The notes beneath the pieces were generated by a model. That model saw nothing but the letters and a program-made list of their open reading frames with translations, was not told where the DNA came from and ran no database searches. The position numbers and the translations under genes are program-made. This document shows positions 46,453 through 54,707 of a stretch of DNA of 64,000 bases, piece after piece. This DNA is from Desulfatitalea sp. BRH_c12. GTDB taxonomy: Bacteria; Desulfobacterota; Desulfobacteria; Desulfobacterales; Desulfosarcinaceae. Positions within the stretch are counted from its first letter, which is position 1, and each line of letters starts with the position of its first letter. The stretch is taken from assembly GCA_000961655.1 (NCBI GenBank), contig LADR01000010.1, positions 62,001 to 126,000 on the forward strand, written 5' to 3'.

Positions 46453-46476
46453 TAATATCTATCAAGGTGTTCGATC

Positions 46477-46878
46477 ATGAAAAAACAATTCACGCTCAAA
46501 ACGATTCTAGTGGTGGCCGGCGCGGCCCTGCTCATGGGGTGCGCCGCTCCCAAGCCTTTTGAATACCACTCCGACAACGAGATCCCCAAAGGACCGGGCC
46601 TCTTCTCCGGAGAAAAGGGCGAATTCAAGCTCTATGACGATTCCAGGAAAGTTGAGGCGCCTGCCCGCCAAATGGCAACGCCGCCGGCCCCTGGAAGCGC
46701 CGAAGAGGCCGAGTTCCGCGAATTTCAGGAGTGGCGCAAGGATCAAAAGGCCTTCGAGGAGTTTAAGCAGTGGAAGCAGTCCGGCGGACAGAACAGCGCC
46801 GATTATGAAGAGTTTCGTGATTGGCAACGCTGGCAGGAGTACAAGCGCTGGCAGGAATCCAAACCGCAGGATCGTTGA
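46477..46878 (+). CDS. Small lipoprotein with Trp-rich charged C-terminus
   Basis: A 133-aa lipoprotein: signal peptide and lipobox LLMGC (Cys22), then a Pro-rich stretch and a C-terminal helical region with repeated E-F/W-x-x-W units (FREFQEWRKDQKAFEEFKQW; YEEFRDWQRWQEYKRWQES). It follows the porin by 24 bp and shares its terminator, so the two are probably co-transcribed. Outer-membrane or peptidoglycan anchoring is possible. No known family was recognised. Confidence 0.8.
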   Translation: MKKQFTLKTILVVAGAALLMGCAAPKPFEYHSDNEIPKGPGLFSGEKGEFKLYDDSRKVEAPARQMATPPAPGSAEEAEFREFQEWRKDQKAFEEFKQWKQSGGQNSADYEEFRDWQRWQEYKRWQESKPQDR

Positions 46879-46907
46879 GCGCCTGAATTGATTTACACGT
46901 AAGACCA

Positions 46908-46934
46908 GGGCCTCCCGCAAGGAGGCCCTTTTTT
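46908..46934 (+). terminator. Terminator of the porin-lipoprotein operon
   Basis: GGGCCTCC/GGAGGCCC stem with a 5-nt loop and six T residues. Confidence 0.92.
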
Positions 46935-46936
46935 AT

Positions 46937-47153
46937 CTGGTTATGCACTCCGCTCCCGTGATTATGGGCGAAGTGTTAAGTATAAAGTTAAAAGTGTAAA
47001 GGGAGGCATTCTGTCGATTTGACATGCTCACCTCCCCGTGGTTGCACGCTTTTACGTGCATGCTTTTGTTAAAGGTTCTAAAAATGACAACGTAACCTTT
47101 TTATGATACCCCATACCTTGCCTGTGTCTTACTGGAGCGAAGTGCAAAACCAG
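46937..47153. repeat. Dispersed TIR repeat, copy 2 (full length)
   Basis: A 217-bp copy running from CTGGTTATGCACTCCGCTCC to the inverse-matching ACTGGAGCGAAGTGCAAAAC. It is in opposite orientation to copy 1 and begins right after the T run of the preceding terminator. It occupies most of the 46879-47206 gap. Confidence 0.85.
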
Positions 47154-47206
47154 ATTTTTGGATCTTTTTTACATCATCGAAGGTCGACAGGTCGCCCAGG
47201 CATCCG

Positions 47207-47866
47207 CTATGCGGATGGCGATGCCGCAATCATGCGGTACTCTCCACGATGCCACGCTTTTTTGATCATGATATCCTCGACAACGCGCAAGCGGTTTTTC
47301 CGCAAAAAATCCTGAAACTGCCCCTCATACACCACCGTCCCGAAATCCACGGTGGTCAGATACACCAGTTTGGGCTTGATGAAATCCAGAAAAGTCGAGT
47401 GGTCGCGGAATATGGTCTGGAAAAAAACCAGGTGGCCGCCGGGCTTGACCCACTCCCGGACGCGGTCCAGCACCGCTTGCTGATCCTGGAAAAGCATGAA
47501 GCTCATGCTGAAAAGGATGTAGTCATAACGGCAGGGGGTGCAAGGCCGGAATTGTTCCACGGCCTCATGATAGATGTGGATGTGGTTTTCCATATGGTAA
47601 TGACGGATCAACTCGCTGCACTGGCTGAGATAGTGACGGTTGATGTCGATCCCATCGATGGTCAGCATCTTATCCCGTATGACCGGGTGAAAATCGGGGA
47701 TCATGGTGCCGTTACCGATGCCGACATCAAGGATTGTGGATTGCGGTGGAAAATACCTCAGACAGTTATCATAACAGTGGGAAGTGGCATCTTGGATGAA
47801 AAAGCGATAAAGGCGATTGCGCAATCGTTTCATCATTTTTCCAATACTTGGAATGGATTTTTCCAA
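47207..47866 (-). CDS. Class I SAM-dependent methyltransferase
   Basis: A 219-aa protein with the SAM-binding glycine loop ILDVGIGNG (near 45-53), the acidic residue in TIDGIDIN (near 70), YDYILFSMSFM (motif IV-like) and a WVKPGGHLVFF post-motif. Substrate unknown. A basic N-terminus (MMKRLRNRLYRFF) may contact a nucleic acid or membrane. It stands alone between repeats. Confidence 0.8.
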   Translation of the reverse strand: MEKSIPSIGKMMKRLRNRLYRFFIQDATSHCYDNCLRYFPPQSTILDVGIGNGTMIPDFHPVIRDKMLTIDGIDINRHYLSQCSELIRHYHMENHIHIYHEAVEQFRPCTPCRYDYILFSMSFMLFQDQQAVLDRVREWVKPGGHLVFFQTIFRDHSTFLDFIKPKLVYLTTVDFGTVVYEGQFQDFLRKNRLRVVEDIMIKKAWHRGEYRMIAASPSA

Positions 47867-48131
47867 AGTTAGGATGAAAAGGACCTTAAGTCAAAAGATC
47901 TATTAAAAACAGCGGGGATCATACGTATACGAACGTGAGATGGGCAGTCTATGGGGCTCAGGCTTTCTGTCCACGCCAGCCGGTCGGACAACGCGTCAAC
48001 ACTGCCCGGATCGCTTCCCGGCGAAACGCTCGGATGAGGCGGAGTCAGTTTCCGGGATTTTCCGCCCCATCCGCCTCGCTTGCGCCAAGGCGGTTACACC
48101 GGCTTGGCGAAGAACGCGTCAGTTAAACAAA

Positions 48132-48266
48132 CTACTGTTCCTTGGCCAATTTTTCAAGGACCGCGTAGTTATTCGCAATTCTTTTCGCTTCAGCTTTGCG
48201 ATTGGCCTTGTGGGCGGTATCTTTGTTTTTGCGGATAATCTTCAGCTTGCGGGTTTTCGATGCCAT
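48132..48266 (-). CDS. Small basic protein (44 aa)
   Basis: A 44-codon frame with AAAGGAG 7-8 nt before the ATG at 48266. The product is very basic and helical (MASKTRKLKIIRKNKDTAHK at its start, about 14 Lys/Arg), ends at TAG 48132, and has no signal or membrane segment. The strong ribosome site and biased composition support expression. A nucleic-acid- or ribosome-associated role is a guess. Confidence 0.6.
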   Translation of the reverse strand: MASKTRKLKIIRKNKDTAHKANRKAEAKRIANNYAVLEKLAKEQ

Positions 48267-48459
48267 GGTTGACTCCTTTAAGTCCCTTAATAGTTCAGGC
48301 ACCCGATGGAACGGATGCTGTTATTGTTCTGTTATAAACGCGTGCTACCTATCACGCCGTAGCCAAAACACACAACAAAAAATTTGAATACCCGGTTTCG
48401 TGTTAAGTGTTAAAGGAGGCACTCCCGGCCGGATCACCTCTTCCGTGCCAGTCCAGAAT

Positions 48460-48831
48460 GTAGGGTGGGCATTGCCCACCACTATCCCCGCAAACACATC
48501 ATCGGTTTCTGACACTGATCCCACCCAAACGATTGGATAGACACCCAGTTCGACCATACCGTTGAAACGCTGACACGGCCAATCACGAAGCGATCAACAC
48601 AAGACAATGGTGGGCGATGCCCACCCTACTGGCTGCTATCCAAAAGGTGCAACATAGAATGTAGGGTGGGCATTGCCCACCATTATCCCCGCAAACACAT
48701 CATCGGTTTCTTGCACTGATCCCACCCCAAGCGATTGGATAGACACCAGATCGACCATACCGTTCAAACGCTGAACACGGCCAATCACGAAGTGATCAAC
48801 ACAAGACAATGGTGGGCGATGCCCACCCTAC
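48460..48831 (-). repeat. Two palindrome-ended elements in tandem
   Basis: Copies at 48460-48629 and 48661-48831 (201-bp period) lie in the opposite orientation to the array at 7443-8395. The sequence after the first (48630-48660, ending in caaaaggtgcaacatagaat) resembles that after the second (from 48832), so flank DNA is again duplicated. A fragment of the TIR repeat follows at 48868-48930. No gene is supported in 48267-48942. Confidence 0.85.
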
Positions 48832-48942
48832 TAGCCAAAAGATGCAGCATAGAGAGTGATCGACTGAAAGCCTCCCTTTACACTTAAAACTTTACACTTA
48901 ACTCTTCGCCCCAAATTATATGAAGTGCATCCCAGACTTAAT

Positions 48943-49539
48943 TTATATATTGATAACTTTATCAGCCAATTGCATGGCGGTCACGATATCCAGCATGTTG
49001 GTGGTCTGTCCGACCTGCTTTTGTTCCAGCAGGCGAAAGTGCTCCAGACAGGTTCCGCACACCAGGATGACCACCCCGCTTTCCTCATAGGCGCGCAAAT
49101 CTTCAAGCACCGGAGACCCGCCGATGGTCAGCTTGACGCCGTTGTTCACAAACACCAGTTGCCACAACGCAGGCCCCATTTCCTTGAGGGTGCGGATAAA
49201 ATTCACCATCAGTTTCAGGCCCAGGTCGTCATCGCCGTAGCCTAGACGGTCGGTGGCGCACATGACCATGATCTTGGTTTCACTGTCCCGATCGACCGGC
49301 GCCGGTTGCGGCTGAGCAGCGGCCTCGGAACCGCCCTGGCCGACAACCGTGAAATCTTCACCCTCACGGGCAAGCGTGGTCTCAAATCCCCGGGATTGCA
49401 GAAAACGCTGCACGTTTTGCTGTGAAGCGGCATTGTCCAGGATGACTCTGATGGTATTCGGATGATCCTGCTCCAAGGTCGCTTTGGTATGCAACACCGG
49501 TGCCGGACACGACAGGCCACGGGCATCAATCTCTTTCAT
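48943..49539 (-). CDS. yedF: Selenium metabolism protein YedF (TusA-DsrE fusion)
   Basis: This 198-aa protein has an N-terminal TusA/SirA-like domain with the active Cys11 in GLSCPAP and a C-terminal DsrE-like domain (from about 88; CGTCLEHF near 160). The family is found beside selD in selenium-using anaerobes and is thought to handle activated Se or S; its reaction is unproven. It lies 58 bp downstream of selD, as last gene of a three-gene selenium operon. Confidence 0.92.
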   Translation of the reverse strand: MKEIDARGLSCPAPVLHTKATLEQDHPNTIRVILDNAASQQNVQRFLQSRGFETTLAREGEDFTVVGQGGSEAAAQPQPAPVDRDSETKIMVMCATDRLGYGDDDLGLKLMVNFIRTLKEMGPALWQLVFVNNGVKLTIGGSPVLEDLRAYEESGVVILVCGTCLEHFRLLEQKQVGQTTNMLDIVTAMQLADKVINI

Positions 49540-49597
49540 TGATCTCTCTCCATTCGATATGTCAACTTTCAGGTTTCAGACCCCCGGCAAGCCGGCT

Positions 49598-50650
49598 TTA
49601 GGCCGCATAGATCTTCTCAGCCGGGTCCGCGACCACATCACCAATCACTGCGGCCTGGTCTACCCCGTGCTGAATCAGATCGGACACCAGGTCCTCGGCC
49701 CGATTGCGCGCTACGCTGATCAGCAAGCCACCCGAGGTCTGCGGATCGAACAACACATCCTGCATCACGGCACTGACCGTGGCGGCAAAGCGAACCATCG
49801 GCAGCCGAAAGCTTTTGTTCTTGAAAGCGCCGGCCGGCAGCAAGCCCATTTCCGCGAATGTGATCGCTTCCGGGAAAATCGGCACCCGGCCGCTGTGAAT
49901 CTGGACACTGCACCCAGAGCCCCCCACCATTTCAGCCGTGTGCCCGAGCAGCCCGAAGCCGGTGATATCCGTGCAGGCATGCACCGGGTAGCGTATCATC
50001 ACCTCCGCAGCCGCGCGGTTCAATGCCGCCATCAGGCGGATCACGCGTTCGACCAGCTCGGGCGGGGCAAGATCCGCTTTGATGGCCGTGTTGATCACAC
50101 CGCTGCCCAGGGGCTTGGTCAAAATCAGGGCATCCCCCGGATGCAGATTTCTTTTGACGAGCACCTTATCGGGATGCACGAAACCGGTCACCGACAATCC
50201 GTATTTGAGTTCATGGTCTTCCACGCTGTGCCCGCCCACTAGGGCCACCTGGGCCTCGCGCAATTTTTCGATGCCACCTTCGATTACACGGCGCAACACC
50301 TCTATGGCCATGGTCTTGATCGGGAATCCCACCAGGTTCATGGCGGTTTTCGGCACGCCGCCCATCGCGTAGACATCGCTCAGGGCATTGGCGGCGGCAA
50401 TCTGACCGAACCAGAAGGGGTCATCGACGATGGGCGTAAAAAAATCGACTGTCTGAATCAAGGCCAGATCGTCAGAAACCCGGTACACGCCGGCGTCGTC
50501 GGCGCGCTCCAGTCCGACCAGAACATTTTCGTCCGTAGGAAATACCAAACCACACAATGCCTTGTCCAGGTCCCCTGGAGCGAGTTTGGACGCTCAACCG
50601 GCGCCTTGAACGGTCTGGGTCAATCGCAGTATTTCAGATTTATCGGTCAT
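49598..50650 (-). CDS. selD: Selenide, water dikinase, selenoprotein (UGA at 50596-50594)
   Basis: Read through an in-frame UGA, this gives a 350-aa SelD that makes selenophosphate from selenide and ATP for Sec-tRNA synthesis. Sec19 lies in QGAG-U-ASKLAPGDL, the catalytic position occupied by Cys17 in E. coli and by Sec in some bacteria. The rest is typical: SVDFF-equivalent TVDFFTPIVDDP, VGGHSVED, TDITGFGLLGH and DPQTSGGL. The ATG at 50650 restores the known N-terminus; without read-through the protein would lack the glycine-rich catalytic loop. The gene thus depends on its own product. Confidence 0.95.
50565..50593 (-). promoter_or_regulatory. Candidate SECIS element of selD
   Basis: On the minus strand TCCAG (50579-50575) pairs with CTGGA (50569-50565), exposing GGGAC. 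The loop begins 19 nt after the UGA, close to the 18-nt distance in fdhA. The stem is short, and one more G-C pair could close the loop to three bases. Confidence 0.6.
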
Positions 50651-50675
50651 TTTTGTCTCGTTTGCCAATCCGTCA

Positions 50676-50882
50676 TCAGTCATTTCCAAAGGGGCAACTC
50701 AGCGCGTCGGCCGAATAGATATGCCGGTCTCCGCAATGCGGACACGCCATGTCCACGCACACCTTGGCATCCAAATGCTTTTGCCCCGCAGCATCCGTCC
50801 GGATGCCGTGGTTTTCAACAATCCGGTATGCGTCGGTTTTAAAGGGGGTATGCGCTACAGGGCATACAAATACGAGTTCCAT
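50676..50882 (-). CDS. Small CxxC protein of the selenium operon
   Basis: A 68-aa protein starting MELVFVCPVAHTPF, with a DMACPHCGDRH zinc-ribbon-like CxxC and further Cys residues (C7, C42, C62). ATG 50882 has AGGAG about 10 nt upstream. It is 25 bp upstream of selD on the same strand and hence first in the operon. A role in Se/thiol or metal handling is inferred from position only. Confidence 0.65.
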   Translation of the reverse strand: MELVFVCPVAHTPFKTDAYRIVENHGIRTDAAGQKHLDAKVCVDMACPHCGDRHIYSADALSCPFGND

Positions 50883-50938
50883 CGACCCTGCTCCTGCAAC
50901 CCGGTATTCAGGTTTCAACACCGGTGAACGGAACAAAT

Positions 50939-51092
50939 GACGTTGTAATTTTTAGAACCTTTAACAAAACATGCACATAAAAACAGGCAACATGGGGGTG
51001 AGCAAGTCAAATCGGCAGAATGCCTCCCTTAACACTTTAAACTTTACACTTAACACTTCGCCCATAATCGCTGGAACGGAGTGCATAGCCAG
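50939..51092. repeat. Dispersed TIR repeat, copy 3 (left end missing)
   Basis: Interior and right end (CTGGAACGGAGTGCATAGCC, ending 51092) of the same repeat as at 36264. It lies directly upstream of the selenium operon. Confidence 0.8.
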
Positions 51093-51161
51093 AAAATTAA
51101 TATAGTTACCAAACCTTCCATCGGCAATCAAGAACCGTCGCCGATCGCCTCGGCGGCCGGT

Positions 51162-51674
51162 TCACCGTTGGCGGTGCCATAATGCTTCTATCTGGTCGGC
51201 GACCTGCGCGACCGAGAGCGCATCGGTATCGACCTCGAACTGCGCCGCCGCACGATATTTCTCAAGGCGCCGCACGAGCACGTCGGCAATCTCCTCGGTA
51301 AAGGTCTTGCCCGCGACCAGCGCCGGGCGCTGAGTGTCCCCCTGAATACGCTGGACGATCACCGCAACCGAGGCTTTGAGCCAGACGACCAGAGCGTTTA
51401 CCTTCAAAACCGCCATATTTTCAGACCGTTCGATCACACCGCCGCCCGTATCGATGACCAATGCATCCCGCGCGGACAGGTCGCGGGCGACGGCACTCTC
51501 CAGATCGCGAAATGCCGGCCAGCCATGCGCCTGAACGATTTGCGGGATCGACATGCCGGCACGTTCGACAATCAGGGCGTCCATGGACACATACGTCAGT
51601 CCCAACCGCCCGGCCGCCATTTGGCCCACCGCACTTTTGCCCGTGCCCCGGTAACCGACCAAAACAAGATTCAT
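51162..51674 (-). CDS. aroK: Shikimate kinase
   Basis: A 170-aa P-loop kinase phosphorylating shikimate at O3. Walker A GYRGTGKSA (7-15), the shikimate-binding Asp in MDALIVERAG and the GGG motif in IDTGGGVIER are visible. The start overlaps the aroE stop by four bases (ATGA), so translation is coupled. Confidence 0.9.
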   Translation of the reverse strand: MNLVLVGYRGTGKSAVGQMAAGRLGLTYVSMDALIVERAGMSIPQIVQAHGWPAFRDLESAVARDLSARDALVIDTGGGVIERSENMAVLKVNALVVWLKASVAVIVQRIQGDTQRPALVAGKTFTEEIADVLVRRLEKYRAAAQFEVDTDALSVAQVADQIEALWHRQR

Positions 51675-52540
51675 GCCTTCAAGTGCTCCATCACCACCTG
51701 CCGCATCACGTCGACAGGCGCATTTTCCCCAGTGAAACGTTCGAATTGCAACACGGCTTGATGGATAAACATCTCCACGCCGGATATCGCCTGGGCGCCG
51801 GCCGCGCGCGCATCGGCCAGCAGCCGGGTTTCAAGCGGCGTGTAGACCACGTCGAAAACCACCTGGCCGGGCCTGAAAAGCGCTGCCGGAATCAATGAGC
51901 GGTCGTGCTGAGGAGACATGCCCACCGAGGTGCAGTGAACGACGAGATCCGCTTGCGCCATGGCATCCGCCAAAGCCGCCGGCGTCAAGGCGGCGGTGCT
52001 GATGGCGGTAACCGATTCGGCTGCCAGATCGGCCGATAATCCCAGGCGCAAGTCTGCGTTGATATCCAGCAGGGTGAATGACTTCAGGGCGGCCTGGCGC
52101 ATCAGGGTAAAGGCAATCGCCCTGGCCGCCCCGCCCGCGCCCAGCATCAACACGCGTTGGCCCTCCAACCGTACCCCGGCTTCCTTGAGGGCTTTAAACG
52201 CCCCCGGACCATCCGTACCCAGCCCGATCAAGCGTCCCGCTTCGTTGACCACCGTGTTGATGGCCCCGATCGAACGATCAACCGCCGCGATCTCATCCAC
52301 GTACTGCATCACCGCGATCTTATGCGGAATGGTGACGCTCATACCCCGAAAGTTGCCCAGCGCACGCATACCGGCCAGCGCATGGCGCACATCTGCCACC
52401 CTGCAGGCCAGATAGACAAAGTCCAGGCCCAATGCTGCGTATGCGGCATTGTGAATGGCCGGCGAAAGGCTGTGGGCGATCGGGTCGCCGATGACAACGC
52501 AAAACCGGGTGCCGCAACCGATGGATCTGATATCCGTCAT
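51671..52540 (-). CDS. aroE: Shikimate dehydrogenase
   Basis: A 289-aa NADPH-dependent enzyme reducing 3-dehydroshikimate to shikimate. Substrate-site residues (HSLSPAIHN; the Lys in SVTIPHKIAV; NTVV), the GTDGPGAF segment and the nucleotide loop GAGGAARA are intact. The start is ATG 52540 with GGAGG 8 nt upstream; 24 upstream in-frame codons to 52612 lack such a site. With aroK it forms a two-gene aromatic operon. Confidence 0.93.
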   Translation of the reverse strand: MTDIRSIGCGTRFCVVIGDPIAHSLSPAIHNAAYAALGLDFVYLACRVADVRHALAGMRALGNFRGMSVTIPHKIAVMQYVDEIAAVDRSIGAINTVVNEAGRLIGLGTDGPGAFKALKEAGVRLEGQRVLMLGAGGAARAIAFTLMRQAALKSFTLLDINADLRLGLSADLAAESVTAISTAALTPAALADAMAQADLVVHCTSVGMSPQHDRSLIPAALFRPGQVVFDVVYTPLETRLLADARAAGAQAISGVEMFIHQAVLQFERFTGENAPVDVMRQVVMEHLKA

Positions 52541-52745
52541 AACAAACGCCTCCATTTGTGCCTGCAATCGATGACATCCCATAAACCTTGTCCGCTCCTG
52601 CACCCCTTTCAAACCCTGCAGGGCTGGACCTTATGTCGGCCACGTTGGACGCACAGAGCAGCCAGCCCAAAGACGATTCGGCATCGCCCGCGCATGCGAA
52701 CCGAAAGTCGCGCCAGATCGCGTCGGGGTCGATCGAAATCGAGCA

Positions 52746-52774
52746 TTGAAATCAGCGGGCCATATCGCTATAGT
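52746..52774 (+). promoter_or_regulatory. Promoter of the DUF3786 gene
   Basis: TTGAAA (52746-52751), a 17-nt spacer and TATAGT (52769-52774), about 38 nt before the ATG at 52812. Confidence 0.6.
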
Positions 52775-52811
52775 GCGCACACATTCACCGATAAAGGAGA
52801 GGAAAGATACC

Positions 52812-53423
52812 ATGGCACGCATCGACGATTTTCAGCAGGCTCGCGACCTGGCTGCACAGGAACTGGCCTTGGAAAACATCAATACCATCGCCCAGCGCTC
52901 AGGATTTGAAGTCGCCGGCGACACGGCCTTGCGTGTCCCATTTCTCGATCGGGTCTACCGCCTCGACTATCCCGCTTTCACCTTTACCGACGAAGCCGAC
53001 CCTTCCGCGCAAGTGCCGCTCCAGGAACAAGTACTGATCCTGCACTACCTGAAAGGGTGCCGCCCTGCCCTGCAGGACCGCTGGGTGGCCTACCGCGAAC
53101 TTCCCGGCGCCGGTTTTTACTTCGGCGCATTTGCCAAAAGGGCCGTCGAGCCGCTCAAAAAAGTCTTCGGTCAGAATGCACAGGCATTGAAAAAAGCCGG
53201 CGGCAACCTCGGAGCCCTTCCCATCGACACCGGCGATGCCGGGTTGCGCATCGATGTGCTGCCGTATGCCCCCATCCAGATCATTTTGTGGGAAGGCGAT
53301 GATGAGTTCCCGGCCGAAGCCAACATCCTCTTCGATGCGGCCACGGGAGATTGCCTGTCACCCGAAGATTCGGCCTGGCTGGCCAGTCTGACAGTGTACC
53401 GGTTGATGGCCCTAGCCCGCTAA
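52812..53423 (+). CDS. DUF3786 protein
   Basis: A 203-aa soluble protein of the DUF3786 family, found in anaerobes, sometimes fused to a 4Fe-4S or corrinoid-type domain. Typical are the segments LQEQVLILHYL, WVAYRELPGAGFYFGAF and IDVLPYAPIQIILWEGDDEFPAEANILFD. ATG 52812 has AAAGGAGAGG upstream. Function unknown; it converges with the rhodanese gene. Confidence 0.85.
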   Translation: MARIDDFQQARDLAAQELALENINTIAQRSGFEVAGDTALRVPFLDRVYRLDYPAFTFTDEADPSAQVPLQEQVLILHYLKGCRPALQDRWVAYRELPGAGFYFGAFAKRAVEPLKKVFGQNAQALKKAGGNLGALPIDTGDAGLRIDVLPYAPIQIILWEGDDEFPAEANILFDAATGDCLSPEDSAWLASLTVYRLMALAR

Positions 53424-53453
53424 CGCCAGTGCGTCGGCCAAGCCGACTCCCCG

Positions 53454-53918
53454 TCAATCCACCGGCAAGCGGTGTTTTGTCCATTGGCCCCAACCGTCGA
53501 CTACAAAGTATACTTTTTCAAACCCGAGCCAGGTGAGTTTTTCGGCCAACTCTTTGGAAAGCGTGCATTGCGAGCCTTCGCAGTAAGTTATGATCGGCTG
53601 ATCGGAGGCGTAGCTGGACATCAGCATATCCGCCCACTGCTCGAACGAATTGGGGTCCAGGTGGACTGCGCCCTGGATATGGCCCTCTTCATAGGCAATC
53701 GAGGGGCGTGCATCCGCAAACAGAGCCTGCCGGTCCGCAAACATTTCCCGAGCTTGTTCAAAGGAAATTTCTTTGTAGAGCTGATCACTCTCATCGGAAG
53801 CCGCCGGACCGGACGGCACCAACGGCAGCAGGCCCGGTCGGAAGCCGTAACTTGCCGCCGCCAGCAAGACAGCCACCAGAAGGACCCAGATCGCCTCGGA
53901 TATCGCTTTTCGAATCAT
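53454..53918 (-). CDS. Membrane-anchored rhodanese-like protein
   Basis: A 154-aa protein with one N-terminal membrane anchor (residues 8-28) and an exported rhodanese domain (about 45-150). The active-site loop is YCEGSQCTLS with Cys in the catalytic position. It probably transfers sulfane sulfur at the cell surface. It converges with the DUF3786 gene (30-bp gap holding the small hairpin GTCGGC/GCCGAC). Confidence 0.85.
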   Translation of the reverse strand: MIRKAISEAIWVLLVAVLLAAASYGFRPGLLPLVPSGPAASDESDQLYKEISFEQAREMFADRQALFADARPSIAYEEGHIQGAVHLDPNSFEQWADMLMSSYASDQPIITYCEGSQCTLSKELAEKLTWLGFEKVYFVVDGWGQWTKHRLPVD

Positions 53919-54127
53919 TTGTCATCTTCCAGGAACATGATGGCCGGCCGTGGACAAACGTCCCTGCCGCCGCCAACGCTTGAGCAGCCCGAACCTTATC
54001 ACGAGACCCCTGCCGCATGCAACCACGCCTCGCGTGAAAGCGGGCGCGTAATAGCGGGGAGCTCACCCCTATACGGAAACGGCGCCCAAACATAGTTTGG
54101 GCCCATGGAATTGCGGCCCACTTTGAC

Positions 54128-54222
54128 GGCGGATACCCTATAGAATCCTCCTTAGGGCGACCGCCGGTCGCCCTACAGGTGTTATCCCCTGCGAGAACAA
54201 TTTCCAAATGCGGATACCCTGA
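54128..54222. repeat. Relic of the MITE-like element
   Basis: GCGGATACCCT at the left and CCAAATGCGGATACCCTGA (54204-54222) at the right match the ends of the element at 16536, both in the same orientation, around one GGGCGACCGCCGGTCGCCC palindrome (about 54157). It probably arose by deletion. It lies just upstream of the attenuator promoter. Nothing else is recognised in 53919-54240. Confidence 0.55.
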
Positions 54223-54240
54223 AAAAAGAGTGGCCTGCCC

Positions 54241-54270
54241 TTGACTTTGCCGTGAAGCAAGAGGTATAGA
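54241..54270 (+). promoter_or_regulatory. Promoter of the Phe leader-aroF/pheA unit
   Basis: TTGACT (54241-54246), 18 nt, then TATAGA (54265-54270), about 28 nt before the leader ATG. Confidence 0.65.
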
Positions 54271-54297
54271 CACAAAAAATACAAAAGGTGCGATACC

Positions 54298-54378
54298 ATG
54301 CCAGCCGGCCTCATGACGATCTTCAATTTTATCTGCGGATGCTTCTTTTACTTTAGAAGCATCCATCCGGCAGCGTAG
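54298..54378 (+). CDS. Phe-rich leader peptide (pheL-like)
   Basis: A 26-codon frame preceded by AAAGGTG encodes a peptide with five Phe and one Tyr, including the run Phe-Phe-Tyr-Phe at residues 16-19. An internal ATG (codon 6) is possible too. The Phe codons lie within a 10-bp hairpin (54337-54346 with 54355-54364). A transcription terminator follows before the aroF-pheA gene. This is the standard layout of a leader peptide whose ribosome stalls when charged tRNA-Phe is scarce. Confidence 0.85.
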   Translation: MPAGLMTIFNFICGCFFYFRSIHPAA

Positions 54379-54482
54379 CGCCTTAAACAGCGATCTACCC
54401 CGGGTGGAGACATTCTTCACCCGGGGTTTCCATTTTAAAAAAGCCCCGCGGAGAAGCGAATCCTCCACGGGGCTTTTTCTTT
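54337..54482 (+). terminator. Phenylalanine attenuator
   Basis: In order: hairpin GGATGCTTCT/AGAAGCATCC over the Phe codons; hairpin CCCCGGGTG (54398-54406)/CACCCGGGG (54418-54426); terminator AGCCCCGCGGAG ... CTCC-A-CGGGGCT (54442-54474) with a TTTTTCTTTTT tail. A ribosome stalled at 54343-54354 would free CCATCC (54363-54368) to pair with GGGTGG (54402-54407), releasing CCGGGG to pair with CCCCG of the terminator. Parts are seen directly; the alternative pairing is inferred. Confidence 0.8.
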
Positions 54483-54487
54483 TTCCT

Positions 54488-54674
54488 CGTTATTCACTTC
54501 GCTCCAGTAAGAGGAAAGTTACGTTGCAATTTTTAGAACCTTTAACAAAAGCATGCACGCAATAGCGTGCAACATGGGAGGTGAGCATGTCAAATCGACA
54601 AAATGCCTCCCTTTACACTTTAAACTTTACACTTAAAACTTGGCCCATAATCACTGGAGCGGAGTGCATAACCA
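54488..54674. repeat. Dispersed TIR repeat, copy 4, between attenuator and structural gene
   Basis: A nearly full copy (left end TATTCACTTCGCTCCAGTAA, right end ACTGGAGCGGAGTGCATAAC) lies after the attenuator tail (54482) and ends 34 nt before the aroF-pheA ATG, so it is transcribed in the leader mRNA. Confidence 0.85.
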
Positions 54675-54707
54675 AATTATTTTTATACCTTACAAGGGAG
54701 GCACACC

